Origin: Eurosta solidaginis
Lineage: Eukaryota > Arthropoda > Insecta > Diptera > Tephritidae
Length of the DNA: 64,000 bases
Direction: 5' to 3'
Assembly (NCBI RefSeq): GCF_040869045.1
Contig: NC_090319.1
Location: 362,407,739 to 362,471,738 of the forward strand
Part shown: one piece after another, positions 48,441 through 58,381 of the stretch
How positions within the stretch are numbered: position 1 is the first letter of the stretch
Layout of the letters: every line of letters begins with the position of its first letter
The notes under the pieces: model-generated
Seen by the model: only the letters and a program-made list of their open reading frames with translations
Database searches by the model: none
What the model was told of the DNA's origin: nothing
Translations under genes and position numbers: made by a program

Positions 48441-50856
48441 TTGAAGAACTATTGTGTTTCGTTTTGATCTTTTTTATAAAGGAAGTATTGACAATATTTG
48501 TACCGCAGTTTTAATTTTCTTGAAAATTTTCGGTGCTCTTAATGTGTGATCTGTGCGCCTTAGACTGGGTTGGTCCCCATATAAAAAAAAAATTGCTAAT
48601 GTCCGCCCCTAAATTTGAAGATTATGTTGAGAGGGTTTCGGAAAATTTTTTTTTATTTTTTTTTTTGATCTTTCGAAATACAGCCAAAAAGGTTTTTTCG
48701 TTGTAACTTGGTTATTTTACGTCCGATTTTTAAAATTGATATGTCATTATTTTGGCTTTGAGAAGCTTCACATTTCCGTTTTATTTCCTTTAAGCTATGA
48801 ATTCGCTTTGACATGATTAGGTCAGCTAACAAAATTTTACCCCCACTAATGTATGTATTTTTCCTTACCAAACGAAAGTACTTGAAAATTCAAGAAAATG
48901 TTGCTTTGAAATCATATTACTTAAATAATAATTAATATACTTAGACCTGAAACTCAAAATATTTTTGGAGGAAAAATTGCAGGGTTTGCATTGAAAAGTT
49001 AATAAAGATATGCATGTTTCTTATTATCTTTGGCCTTATTATCGGACCTCTGAACAATAGGTGCAAACTTGTAGCTCACTGGGTAAGTTTCTCAAAACTG
49101 GATCGCAGGATTTTTCAGTTTGATACGAAATTTCCAAACATCCGCCCTGAATCTCATCTATCGATATGTACCGCGTATTTAATTTCACTTTTTACTTCAT
49201 CGGAGTCTCAACTACGAATGGGATATTAAATAAGGAGCTCGATGTAAGGTCTCTCTATCTGTAGATATGTATCTATATCCGTGCAAAAGTTAGCGCATCT
49301 TTTTTTCATATCGATTTAACTGTAATCGACTCCTGAACCATGTTTTGAATTTCAAGCCGCCAACTTTCTACCCTAAATGAGGGAGTGCTTCAGAAAAATG
49401 GTAATATTTTTTTTTTTTTTCTTGAAATGTGCTGACAAATCACGACCAATGTTTGTCACAATTTAAAAACTAAAATGTCATACCTATATGAGGCTCCAGC
49501 ATTTGCGAACCCCAATGGTAGCGTTTTTTGTATCAGAACAAATATTCCAATTAACAATATTTTTCCACGTTCAACTTATTAATCTAACTTCACATCACTT
49601 AAGCATATTTTAAACAAATACAAAGCACCGAAAAGATTTGAAGCTGAGCTTCTCTTCAAATTTGCTGCTTGTTATTTTTCATACAAATTGGCCGCTTGTG
49701 GGTCCCATGTTTTATGCCGGCTTCGAACGGTATCTGCAAGGCAGATGAGTTAATATTGTGAAGGTTTTTGCTATTCAGATTTAGAAATATAAAATAGATT
49801 TTTGTGTTGACTTATTTTTGGTTCAATTTGGGGATGAGGGATATGTATTTAATTGCTACGAATTAATTGGCATGCCTTGTTGGACGGACATAACTGTTTA
49901 AATGCTTAAACGCCAATTGAATAAGCCAAGTTTCTGATTAATCAAAATTCTCATTGGTCTTATCCTGACTAACTAACTAGCAGTCTAAGTAAGCAGTTAG
50001 AGTAGTTGATCAAAGTCAATAAATTGTGATTAATCGAAACATTAATCATTATCAATAATACAGAATGAACATTTTCCGATTAATTCGCCAAGTCTTCATT
50101 AATCAGAATATTTGGCGAACGTCCCTATTGGGAACATTAAAGTGCTTCTTTTTATTTGCCTTAAAAATAGCATGCTAAAAGAGGATATGTTCTAAAAACA
50201 AAATGGGACCATCCTAATATACATGATTTGCTGCACTTCATTGCTTTAGCTCTGACCGCATGATGCTTTGCAAACTGTGCATTCGTGCACCTAACTCGAA
50301 TATTTCACAATTACTTGCAGTTCTTCAAAATGTAACAAGTGTATTTGCTCTCTTTCTTTCTTCCTCTTTTTTCCATTTTCTATTTTTCAATGCATTTTCT
50401 TTGACTTTAAAACCATACGCAATATGCTGCTGCTGCTGTCAATGGACATCATTCCACTACAACTACACGAACTGCTAACAATTTCATGAATGCAATTGTC
50501 AACATGCAACACCAAAAACACCAAAAAATGCCACTACAATTGACCTCTCGCCATTAACCATCATCTATTCGACGAAATGTAATCAATGATGCATATAAAC
50601 TAACTGCAACGACAACAACAACAACACCATTGTGTATGTGGCATGCATTGTTCATGTTACGGTGGTGATGCCATTCGTGACTTTACTCTCTTGCTGAAAC
50701 AATTTGAATACAATGCGATGTGATGTGATGTGTATGTGATATATACGTGATGTTTTGATGGCGTGCTCTACCTTGGTTGTGTTGATTGAGTAGAGTACCT
50801 GCCATACGGCATTGGATACATGCCGGGAGGATGCGTCATGCTCATCATCCCTGCAG
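48441..50856. other. intron DNA; SINE body scrap at about 49707-49760
   Basis: 'catgttttatgccggcttcgaacgg...gcaaggcagatgag' matches the SINE body at 13590. The rest is AT-rich. CAA and CTG repeats at 50430-50625 precede the exon but carry no splice-compatible frame that I trust. Confidence 0.45.
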
Positions 50857-50978
50857 CCAATGTTGATGCATTGTGAAATGCACCGTTGCAATCGCAATGC
50901 ATGCATGACTTCACTACAAGCCTTTTATAAAGGTCCTCACGAGGATTTGAATTTGGACATTGCCTTTTGCCTATGCAA
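50857..50978 (+). CDS. Gfrl: GDNF-family-receptor-like protein, exon with first half of a GDNF/GAS1 cysteine domain
   Basis: Exon between a CTGCAG acceptor (50851-50856) and a GTAAGT donor at 50979, 122 bp, phase 0 in and 2 out. It encodes the first half of a GFR-alpha/GAS1-type domain. The CNRNAC motif is followed by a Leu and a Phe at the spacing seen in vertebrate GFR-alpha (CNR-x2-C-x3-L-x2-F), then an acidic stretch, then A-F-C-x-C. Family members are cell-surface co-receptors, usually GPI-anchored. The Drosophila homologue Gfrl is reported to interact with the adhesion molecule FasII (established knowledge). The - strand open frame across this exon is a shadow. The domain is completed by the exon at 55313, whose first base finishes the split Lys codon. 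Confidence 0.84.
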
Positions 50979-51289
50979 GTAAGTAGCGATTAGTATAGTT
51001 TATACATGTACATATACATATACGAAAACATATTTAGCTTATATGAAATTTTGACATCATTATACATCAAAGAACTCGTGCGTCTCTACTCACCTCTGTG
51101 CGTGTATTTCATATTGTGGCGCTTATGCACGCTTATGTGGCTTTCTGTGCTTGTACATTAGACCATTTCAGAAAATTTTTTTTTTTGCTATGAAGTTGTT
51201 TAAAAGTTTATTTTATAAGGTGTCAAATAAGGTATAGCTGGATTTATGTATATAGTGAGTGTGTTCTCAGATAAAAAGGTATACCTTAC

Positions 51290-51661
51290 TTATGTTTCAG
51301 AAACTACTCGATGTAGGTAATAGTGTTTAGTATTTTGTAGTTGAGCGCCACCAGTGAGATTTTGGCTTCTATCAATTGTCCATAAAAGCAACTGCATGTG
51401 CCCATTTCCTGCCAGTGATATGTACCTATTTAACCAAGTGTGTCCAAGTTTTTCCCAATTAGCGGTGTTGAAGGCTTTCCCCAAGTCACAGTAGGAAACT
51501 ATACGATAACACTTATAGCCTCGTAGTTCGTAATCTTTTTCACATTCTGGGCGTTTGTAAACAACTCGCTCAATAACTTTTCTGACGGATTCGAGTAGGT
51601 ATACAAGCCTGTATGTGGATGGCTGGATGAACGAAATTTTACTGCTCATTATCAAAAGCAC
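51290..51661 (-). pseudogene. possible LINE reverse transcriptase scrap
   Basis: The - frame contains YCDLGKAFNTANWEKL, which fits the first catalytic Asp region of RT (D-x3-AFN). It is followed by LNRYISL, reminiscent of the segment after it. No other RT motif is present, and the identification is tentative. Confidence 0.4.
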
Positions 51662-51700
51662 TAACTTGTGGGCGGTTTAGATTGTTGAGAATATCAACTC

Positions 51701-52209
51701 AAATTAAAAATAAATAAATAATAGTTTAAAAAAAACTAAAAAAAACACGCTTTTATAGCAAACCGAACTAAAAAATAGAAAATAATTTTCAATTAAAAAG
51801 AGTTTATATAACAGTAGTAGAAGGTCAAACAATCGTTTATAGTTAATCACCTCAAAATAAAATTATAATAATATTTTAGTTATTAACAGAATAATTTAAT
51901 TCACAGTAAAAAACGTGTGGTGCATTTGACTACATTTCTATCTTTCCTCTCAGATAGTTGCCAATAGAATGATTGTAATATTCAATATCAAGCACCCCAC
52001 GCTTTTTACTGTGAATTAAATTATTCTGTTAATAACTTAAATTTTATTATAATTTTATTTTGAGGTGATTAACTATAAACGATTGTTTGACCTTCTACTA
52101 CTGTTATATAAACTCTTTTTAATTGAAAATTATTTTATATTTTTTAGTTCGGTTTGCTATAAAAGCGTGTTTTTTTAGTTTTTTTAAATTATTATTTATT
52201 TTTAATTTT
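51701..52209. mobile_element. near-perfect palindrome (foldback element), arms about 220 bp
   Basis: Arms 51701-51923 and 51992-52209 are inverted copies with very few differences, 68-bp spacer. Landmarks: ACGCTTTTATAGCAAACCGA, AGTAGTAGAAGGTCAAACAA and TTCACAGTAAAAAACG in the left arm, complements in the right. No coding. Confidence 0.88.
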
Positions 52210-52276
52210 TTTTTTTTTTTTTTTAATTTTAAAAGTTTTAGTTGAGAGTGATGAAACCTCGAAACGCCAGCGGTCC

Positions 52277-53160
52277 ATGGACGAATCCAACCCCACGGCA
52301 CCGAAAAGGGCCAAGACGCAGGGAGGCTGGACGCGGTCTTTCGCCGAAATTGCCAAGGGTCGGCACATCATTGGCATTATAGGCGAGAGCAGCGAAGATG
52401 GCAGGATCCCGAAACAACAGTGGAAGTGGATCGAGGGCGCGCTCGCTACGGTGGCTTTAAGGTTAAGAAAGACAACCCTGGTCCTCCGCCATCTTACATC
52501 GATGCAGGGTGGTTCCAGGGCAATGTCAAGCTAATTGCCTGTGACGACGCCAGGCCGTTAAACCTCTATAAGGCCGCCGTCACGCTGATAGGGGTGGTAT
52601 ATCCGGGCGCGCGCCTCAAGGTAGTGGGGCGCGTGATATCCCCTCACGACCAAGGGCTAGAGCCTGGGTTCCAGTGACGCAAACGGACCCAGCTGACATC
52701 CTGGAGCTGCTCCAGGAGTACAACCCGCCACAGGTTTGGAAGTCAACCCGGATAAAACCGAGTTCGTCCTCTTCACGAGGAGGTACAAAGTACCAAATAT
52801 TACACCACCAAGAATTGGGGGAACGTTCTTAGCGTTTAGCGATCAAGACAAGTATTTGGGAGTCATTCTGTATAGGAAGCTATTATGGAGTGGCCAAATA
52901 ATGGAGCGATCCAAGAAGGCAGCAGCAGAGCTGTTCACCTGCAAGAGGGCAATTGGCACCTCCTGGGGATTCTCCCCTAAGGTGACCTACTGGACTTACA
53001 CAGCCATTGTGCGCCCGATTCTTCATTATGGTGCCTTGGTCTGGTGGCCTGCACTAGCTAAAAGTACCTATCTTATAATGCTTCAAAAGGTGCAACGAAG
53101 TTCGGAGCTCTGCATTACCGGGGCTCTCGGCTCCACTCCAGATTCCGTTACATACATACA
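52277..53160 (+). pseudogene. LOA-like LINE, deletion product fusing ORF1 N-terminus to ORF2 thumb
   Basis: 52277-52470: an ORF1-like start (PKRAKTQGGWTRSFAEIAKG, then a QWKWIEGAL segment). A frameshift near 52470 leads to DAGWFQGNVKLIACDDARPL and YPGARLKV, which I recognise as a DUF4780-like LINE domain. At about 52735 the text jumps to RT palm/thumb: VNPDKTEFVLFTRRYK, KYLGVIL, CKRAIGTSWG and VRPILHYGALVWW. This is the order of LOA/Jockey-like LINEs with several kilobases missing. Not functional. Confidence 0.75.
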
Positions 53161-53334
53161 TGGATACATAGATACATGATAGATACAGGCCAAGCTAACA
53201 AAAGCGTGTTAAAAAGGGCTCCGGTATGCTCTTTCGTAGATGTGCCATGCATCCACTTCTATCATTAATAAAGGAATGCGTTTTTCGCATTATGTGCAAG
53301 GTTTCAAATCTATGGTCATTTGGGGTGGTCACAA

Positions 53335-53870
53335 GTTCAATTACGTGTGCAAAGTTTCATTCAAACTTATGGCCATTCAAAGTGGTAATAAGGCCAATTG
53401 ACCTTATAGCCGTTGACGTTATGTCACCACACCATCACATTAATGTATTGGCATCGAGCCTTGATACGTGTGCAAAGTTTCAATCAAACTTATGGCCATT
53501 CAAAGTGGTAATAAGGCCAATTGACATTATGGCCGTTGACCTTATGTCACCGCACCATCACATTAATGCATTGCCATCGAGCCTTGATACGTGTGCAAAG
53601 TTTCAATCAAACTTATAGCCTTTCAAAGTGGTAATAACGCCAATTGACCTTATGGCCGTTGACCTTATGTCACCACACTATCACATTAATGCATTGTCAT
53701 CGAGCCTTGATACGTGTGCACAGTTTCAATCAAACTTATGGCCATTCAAAGTGGTAATAAGGCCAATTGACCTTATGGCCTTGACCTTATGTCACCACAC
53801 CACAATATTAATGCATTGTCATCGGTCCATGATACGTATGCAAAGTTTCAAATTAATCAGACTTCTGGAA
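53335..53870 (+). repeat. 123-bp minisatellite, about 4.5 units
   Basis: Units contain TACGTGTGCAAAGTTTCAAT, TTATGGCCATTCAAAGTGGT and GACCTTATGTCACCACACCA. Because 123 is a multiple of three, one frame stays open as a 41-residue repeat. This explains the open frames at 53226-53885, which have no start context or domain. Confidence 0.85.
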
Positions 53871-53879
53871 ACCGGTGAA

Positions 53880-55312
53880 AATTAAGCTCAAAGATTCCGT
53901 TACATACAGGCCAAGCTTATAAAAGCGTGTTAAAAACAAATTGATCATACCGAAGTAGTCTCGTGCCCAGAACAGCTCCTAGTAGGAAACTACCAATCCT
54001 CCTGGTGATAAGCATTTAAGAACGCACTCGACCATATTCCCCTACAGACCATAAATAAATTCACAAGTTAAGGCGAACAACAGCTCTGTTGAGGTCTTTT
54101 GAAGTTCTAGTTGTGCTGTTTTTGAAACCGTAGTACTTTTCGGATGAAAAATACATTGATTTCGTTGACATCCTAATACAGCACCGCAATAATTTTACCA
54201 CAGCTTTGTGCTTTTTAAAACTATTTTCGGTCCTTCCATTTTAGTTTTGATTTGAAGGCAAACAGACTACGTGGCGGTCCTATCTTCAGCGTCCGTTTAA
54301 TTCTATATGACTTTATAATTAAAAATTTTGCGGTACTGTTCTTTCTGTGCATATCATTGGTTCCGAACCAAATTTGACATAAAAATCATCAATCAAAAAA
54401 TATAAAACTCTCATAGTGTCGGAAGCTTAAACGCTTACGAAACATATTTAAAGCTTTCGGAACGAAATGACATTAACCTTGAAAAATACTTGCTTATTTA
54501 CTTTTTGGGGTTTTAGTTGACTCAAGCATAAGCTCAGTGTCAATATATTTATGTCACGTACTGTGCGCTAAGAAGCTGCTACGCCCGACTTTTGAGAGAA
54601 TCTTTGTATAAATGGAGATATTCGTAGAACCTTCCTTAACCAAGCGCCTAATCGAAGTTCTTACCGCACTTGTATAATTAATAGTATTGCTTAGTAACGG
54701 TCTTGAACACGAGGGAATTCATCGCTTTCGAAATGTCACTTGACTGCGATTGAAATTTATACTAGTGTTACGGCCTAAAATATTTATATTTCTTTTTTGA
54801 CGGCTGGGCACGATATCACCCTATCCTCGGTTTCAGTTCAAAAAAAACCTAACTCAAAATATTTCAATAAAACGCACTTTCCTAGGATTTGTTTCAATAA
54901 CGCTCTATCTCAAAACTCGTTGAAAAAACGCCCCGTTTCAGGACTTTTTATATAAACGTCGTACGTAACGTCAAAATATATTGAAATTATGCTCAGTGGC
55001 GGATTTGAAACATATTCTAAAATAAAGCATTTTTTAAAGGTCCCTCAGACAGGTAGTTTTCGAAACGGCAGCTGACATAGGGCGACTCCGCAGTCGATTT
55101 TCAATAGAAAATTAAAAATATACGATATTTTTATGGAATGGTCTATTACTGAACTGCATACATATGTACATTAACGTAGTGCATTTGTGTATAATCGATT
55201 GCGTGTCAGACATATTTCAAGCATTTTTTTCATTTTGGTATCTGCTCACTTTCCTTCATTTTTCTATGTATGTATGTGCGTATTTAACTTTATACTTTTC
55301 TGCTTCTAACAG
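53880..55312. other. intron DNA; no gene seen
   Basis: 53890-53935 repeats wording from just upstream of the minisatellite ('attccgttacatac', 'ggccaagct...aaagcgtgtta', compare 53145-53215). The array is therefore bracketed by a short direct repeat. Confidence 0.5.
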
Positions 55313-55486
55313 AAAAACAACGAATCGTCACGACATGTGCATGATTGCACAAGAAAAACTCCATCCAACTTGTGCACAAAGGCCGGCCGATAATAGCAAT
55401 CAGCAAGGTACAAATGGCATATATTATCACCCGCCACCGTCCTGCCATTCAGTAGCAGAGAATTGTAAAGAGGATCGTGAGTGCAG
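55313..55486 (+). CDS. Gfrl: GDNF-family-receptor-like protein, exon completing the GDNF/GAS1 cysteine domain
   Basis: A 174-bp exon between a TTCTAACAG acceptor (ends 55312) and a GTAAGT donor at 55487. One base completes the Lys codon left by the previous exon; 57 codons follow and two bases (AG) carry over. The peptide continues the domain: KKTTNRHDMC, then a Cys after a Pro-Thr pair, a Gln/Asn/Pro-rich insert, and C-x6-C-x5-CR. The last spacing is the same as in vertebrate GFR-alpha domains. The carried-over AG predicts Arg or Ser, where GFR-alpha proteins usually continue CRSRL. The rest of the receptor, including any GPI signal, must lie beyond 64 kb, as I see no further exon to the window end. 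Confidence 0.84.
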
Positions 55487-56097
55487 GTAAGTGGAAGCAA
55501 ACAGGCACTTTTCCTTTACACGCTAGTTTAAGCACTTTGGGACGTTTAGTTGAAGTAGCCATGCATTAAGTGGCAGCCTTGATAACTGAATTGTTTAAGT
55601 GAAGGCTGTACTTTCTTATGCCATGCTAAGCTTTTTCGAACATTTTGCAATCATTAAGAAATACACTGTGATTTTCAATTGAAAATTTCTTAATTAAGAA
55701 ATATTTATTTTTGTTCTATTTATGAGGATGGCACCAATACAAAAAAATGCAGAGTGCTACTACAGCAGCCATATCAAACATTGGTTATAACGCCTTTGTG
55801 TGATGAAGCGTAGACAAAAATGGATAAAGGGAAAATGAGAACAATTAGATGGTGCTGTCCCATCCTCCATGGATTCCTTTTTTCTAGGTCTATTGCCAAA
55901 AAAGGATAGGACTACGCGCTGAAATTACTGAAACGATCAAAAAGACTTTCTTGAAAAGTTCTATAACTGCGTATATCACACCTTTTTTGTCTGATGCTCT
56001 GTTTTCCACATGCGGAATGGCAAAAAATTTTTTAAACCAAAGTTAACCTGACACGAGGGGTTAAACTTATACGTTTTTGAAAAAGTTTTATACATAT
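55487..56097. other. intron DNA after the last visible Gfrl-like exon
   Basis: Starts with the GTAAGT donor. No further exon or named repeat up to the solo LTR. Confidence 0.45.
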
Positions 56098-56741
56098 TGT
56101 GACGACTATGAGTGACACTAAGTGATACTCACATCACTAGTCTGATGCTAAGTAAATAAAGTCACAACAACAATAAAGCAGACAGTCACTTGTATCTACA
56201 TAAACGAATCAATCATTATGTCTACACATATGTAGGTACACGCAGCTGAGAAGCAAAGCACAACCATATGCAGACATCTTATTTGAGATGCTCCTAAATG
56301 TAGGCAATTATAATTGGGGAAGTGTCGCTCACACATACAAGCATGGGGTATGAGAGAAGCTATAAAATCGTGCAATTTTAGTTATAGCTGAGACGTTTGA
56401 GAGCTCATGGACAATGCTATTAGATTCTAGAAGATGCGAACGAGGAAACCAGAGAGTATAAAAGATGTAGAGGCGCTGGAATTCAGTTTGATTTGAGTTG
56501 TCAAGCAGTTACGACTAAGACGATATCTAGCGAGCAATAGCAGTATTATTTTGAAAGTCAGTTTCATTTAAGCTATCAGTTTGGTTATTAAGCTATTTGT
56601 TGCACAGTTTGAGTGTTATTGTGAAGTATTTTAATAAAGGCCATTTTTCCATTATTCAATATTGGAGTTATTTATTCAACAGTTTAGCGATAGGAACCTA
56701 GCAAAAGGGCAAATAAGAGGATTTGCAGCAAATTCGTTACA
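56098..56741 (+). mobile_element. solo LTR of a Gypsy-type element, 644 bp
   Basis: Begins TGTGACGACTATGAG, ends TTCGTTACA, and is flanked by ATAT (56094-56097 and 56742-56745). It has a TATA-like GAGTATAAAAGATG at about 56454 and AATAAAGG at about 56632. It shares GGAGTTATTTATTCAACAG with the LTR at 920-1382. No internal region follows, so it is the product of LTR-LTR recombination. Confidence 0.88.
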
Positions 56742-57238
56742 ATATCAAAGCTATCGGATGCGAAAAAAAATTTGGCCTAGCCATATCCGTCCGTCTGTTT
56801 ACACGATAACTTTAGTAAAATTTTAAATATCTTCACAAAATTTAGCACGCTGGCTTTCCAAGGCTCAATAGATATCTCCATTGAAAATATGCAAAGTCAC
56901 ACTATAACCACGCCCACTTTATCAATATCGAAATTTTCGACAAAATGCAATTTTTTATTGCCAAAGAACGATAAACTGAAACTTGATTTGTGGATGATCT
57001 TATGATACGAAATTAGGCAAAACTTTGGAAAATGTGCGCAGCACGCAGCACCGCCTACATTTAGAAAAAGAAAGTTTTCTAAGTCATAAGTTCTAAGCCA
57101 TTGAAGATATCACATTGAAATTTGGCAGGGAGGTCCTTACATTTTAAGACAATTAACAATATCAACCTGGGACCATTTTAAAAAATGATATCCAAATTTT
57201 GGAAAATGGAAAAAATTGGTAGTTCATTACCAAAGATT
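56742..57238 (+). mobile_element. GTCC-core element, diverged, first segment
   Basis: CCGTCCGTCTG core at 56788, TACACGATAACTTTAG, then ACCACGCCCACTTTATC. Continues beyond the Penelope-like insertion at 57906. It is more diverged than the 20956 and 41075 copies, so it is older. Confidence 0.65.
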
Positions 57239-57345
57239 AGTAAATTGACTTATTTTGTTTTGTTGATTTTCCGGCAGTGTGGATAAATGATGTATATTGT
57301 AAAGATTTTCCGTCATCCCTTGTCAAATTTGGTTTCGAGACAAAT

Positions 57346-57375
57346 CGGTTTCGGAGTTGCGCCATCATCAGTGTC
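57346..57375 (-). ncRNA. hammerhead-ribozyme-like core in Penelope 3' region
   Basis: The - strand has CTGATGA, an extra T, a short GG/CC stem with loop CGCAACT, then GAAAC, a six-base loop and GTC. This matches the minimal hammerhead motifs reported in Penelope-like elements: CUGANGA, GAAAC and GUC in order, with a two-base stem III. Stem I pairs poorly here, so activity is doubtful. Confidence 0.4.
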
Positions 57376-57619
57376 GATTCTCGTTCTGATCTGTTGTTGT
57401 CGTTTGTCTTGTATTTATAGTTCGTAGGTGTATGAACAGGTATTGTCAAAATTGATGCTTGTGTATGTGCTGTGTGTTTATTCAGAACCGAGGGTGGTTT
57501 TTACTGATCGATTTGTGTGGCTGACTGAGGCACGTAAAAGTCAGTAACTCTAGTCGTTTAACCTTCTTTGTGGGTTTGTTGCTTTGGTGCGTTTATTGGT
57601 TTGTATTTTTGTTTATCTG

Positions 57620-57905
57620 TTAGTTTAATATTCTACCGTCGAATGTTTTCTGTTTGTAGATTTCCATGATTTCGAGTACGTTGAGACTTCGGCATTTTTC
57701 CTGTATGTGAAGAACCCTAACTGTTTTATTGATGTTTGCTGGAGAACATTCATTTTTGACCATGTGATTCGCGAAGTTAGACTCTGATATTATGTTTGGA
57801 TTCTATGTTTTTTTGTTGTAATCTCTAATGGATTCTCTGAACCTATTTGCGGTTCTGTTTGTTCTATGTAACTTTGTTAGCCTCCGCAGGTAAGCTTGTA
57901 ACCTT
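57620..57905 (-). pseudogene. Penelope-like polymerase C-terminus (GIY-YIG endonuclease end)
   Basis: The - frame reads RFRESIRDYNKKT, an in-frame TAG, then ESNFANHMVKNE, VRVLHIQEK and SLNVLEIMEIYK before the TAA at 57622-57620. S-x-FA-x-H, LHI and LE-x2-EIYK are the pattern of the last helix region of the GIY-YIG domain in Penelope-like elements. The reverse transcriptase is absent (5' truncation), and the TAG shows that the copy is dead. Confidence 0.65.
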
Positions 57906-58360
57906 ATTCAAGTCGAAAATCAAAATCCATTGAAGATGTCAAGTTGAAATCTGGCATGAAGGATATATTTATAATTAAATATATGCTTTGTGAAAATAAA
58001 CGGAATCGGTAAGCGACCTCGTTCACTTAAAAAAAAAAAATCGATATCAAAATTGGAAAATTGTAATAATTCATTTCCAGATACCGATAAATTGATGAAA
58101 CTTAAAATTGAGTATTAAATCTGAAGCAAAGTTTTTACCACCAATTGGCAATATATTTATGATACGGAGCTACATAAACATTATAGACATGTTAGTGCAA
58201 AATACGAAAATTGTATAAGTACTATATTTAACTTTCATATCATTTACTGTTCGTCATATGTCTCCTTAAGTGTATCCTTTACATATATACACATAAAAGA
58301 GCTAATATTTTGTAAATAATGTTCAGTATAGCCCAAACTTAGACTACTTCGTTCATAGTT
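57906..58360 (+). mobile_element. GTCC-core element, diverged, second segment and 3' end
   Basis: TCGATATCAAAATTGG and a GATAAATTGATGAAACTT block. The end reads AATGTTCAGTATAGCCCAAAC (the decayed hairpin), then CTTAGACTACTTCG, aligning with the GTTCGG...CTTAGCCTTCC end of 23005 and 43910. Confidence 0.6.
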
Positions 58361-58381
58361 TTATAAATGTGTGTATGTTTG

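Larger units (their letters stand above)
46751..50856 (+). other. predicted 4.1-kb intron of the Gfrl-like gene
   Basis: Between a GTAAGT donor and a CTGCAG acceptor. It contains a decayed - strand LINE at about 47360-48440 and a fragment of SINE body near 49707. The rest (48.5-50.8 kb) is AT-rich and holds no gene I can support. Confidence 0.6.
50979..55312 (+). other. predicted 4.3-kb intron of the Gfrl-like gene
   Basis: Between a GTAAGT donor and a TTCTAACAG acceptor that splits a Lys codon. It contains an RT-like scrap, a long palindrome, a deleted LOA-like LINE and a 123-bp minisatellite. The stretch 53900-55312 shows no gene. Short phrases there (for example about 54840-55000, repeated 'caataaaacg'-like segments) suggest another old repeat. 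Confidence 0.65.
57239..57905 (-). mobile_element. Penelope-like element, 3' end
   Basis: On the - strand: the C-terminal coding end (57905-57620) followed by about 380 bp of 3' region containing a hammerhead-like core (57346-57375). It lies within the diverged GTCC-core element, breaking it near AAATTGA. Confidence 0.65.

Noticed and set aside
50652..50906. - strand gene over the receptor exon
   Set aside because: It is the antisense shadow of the exon at 50857-50978, with no motif of its own.
53226..53885. Repetitive secreted or surface protein
   Set aside because: The open frame follows from a 123-bp tandem unit; there is no signal peptide, promoter or splice context.
56098..56741. Full LTR retrotransposon at this position
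   Set aside because: No primer site, gag or second LTR follows; ATAT flanks a single LTR.
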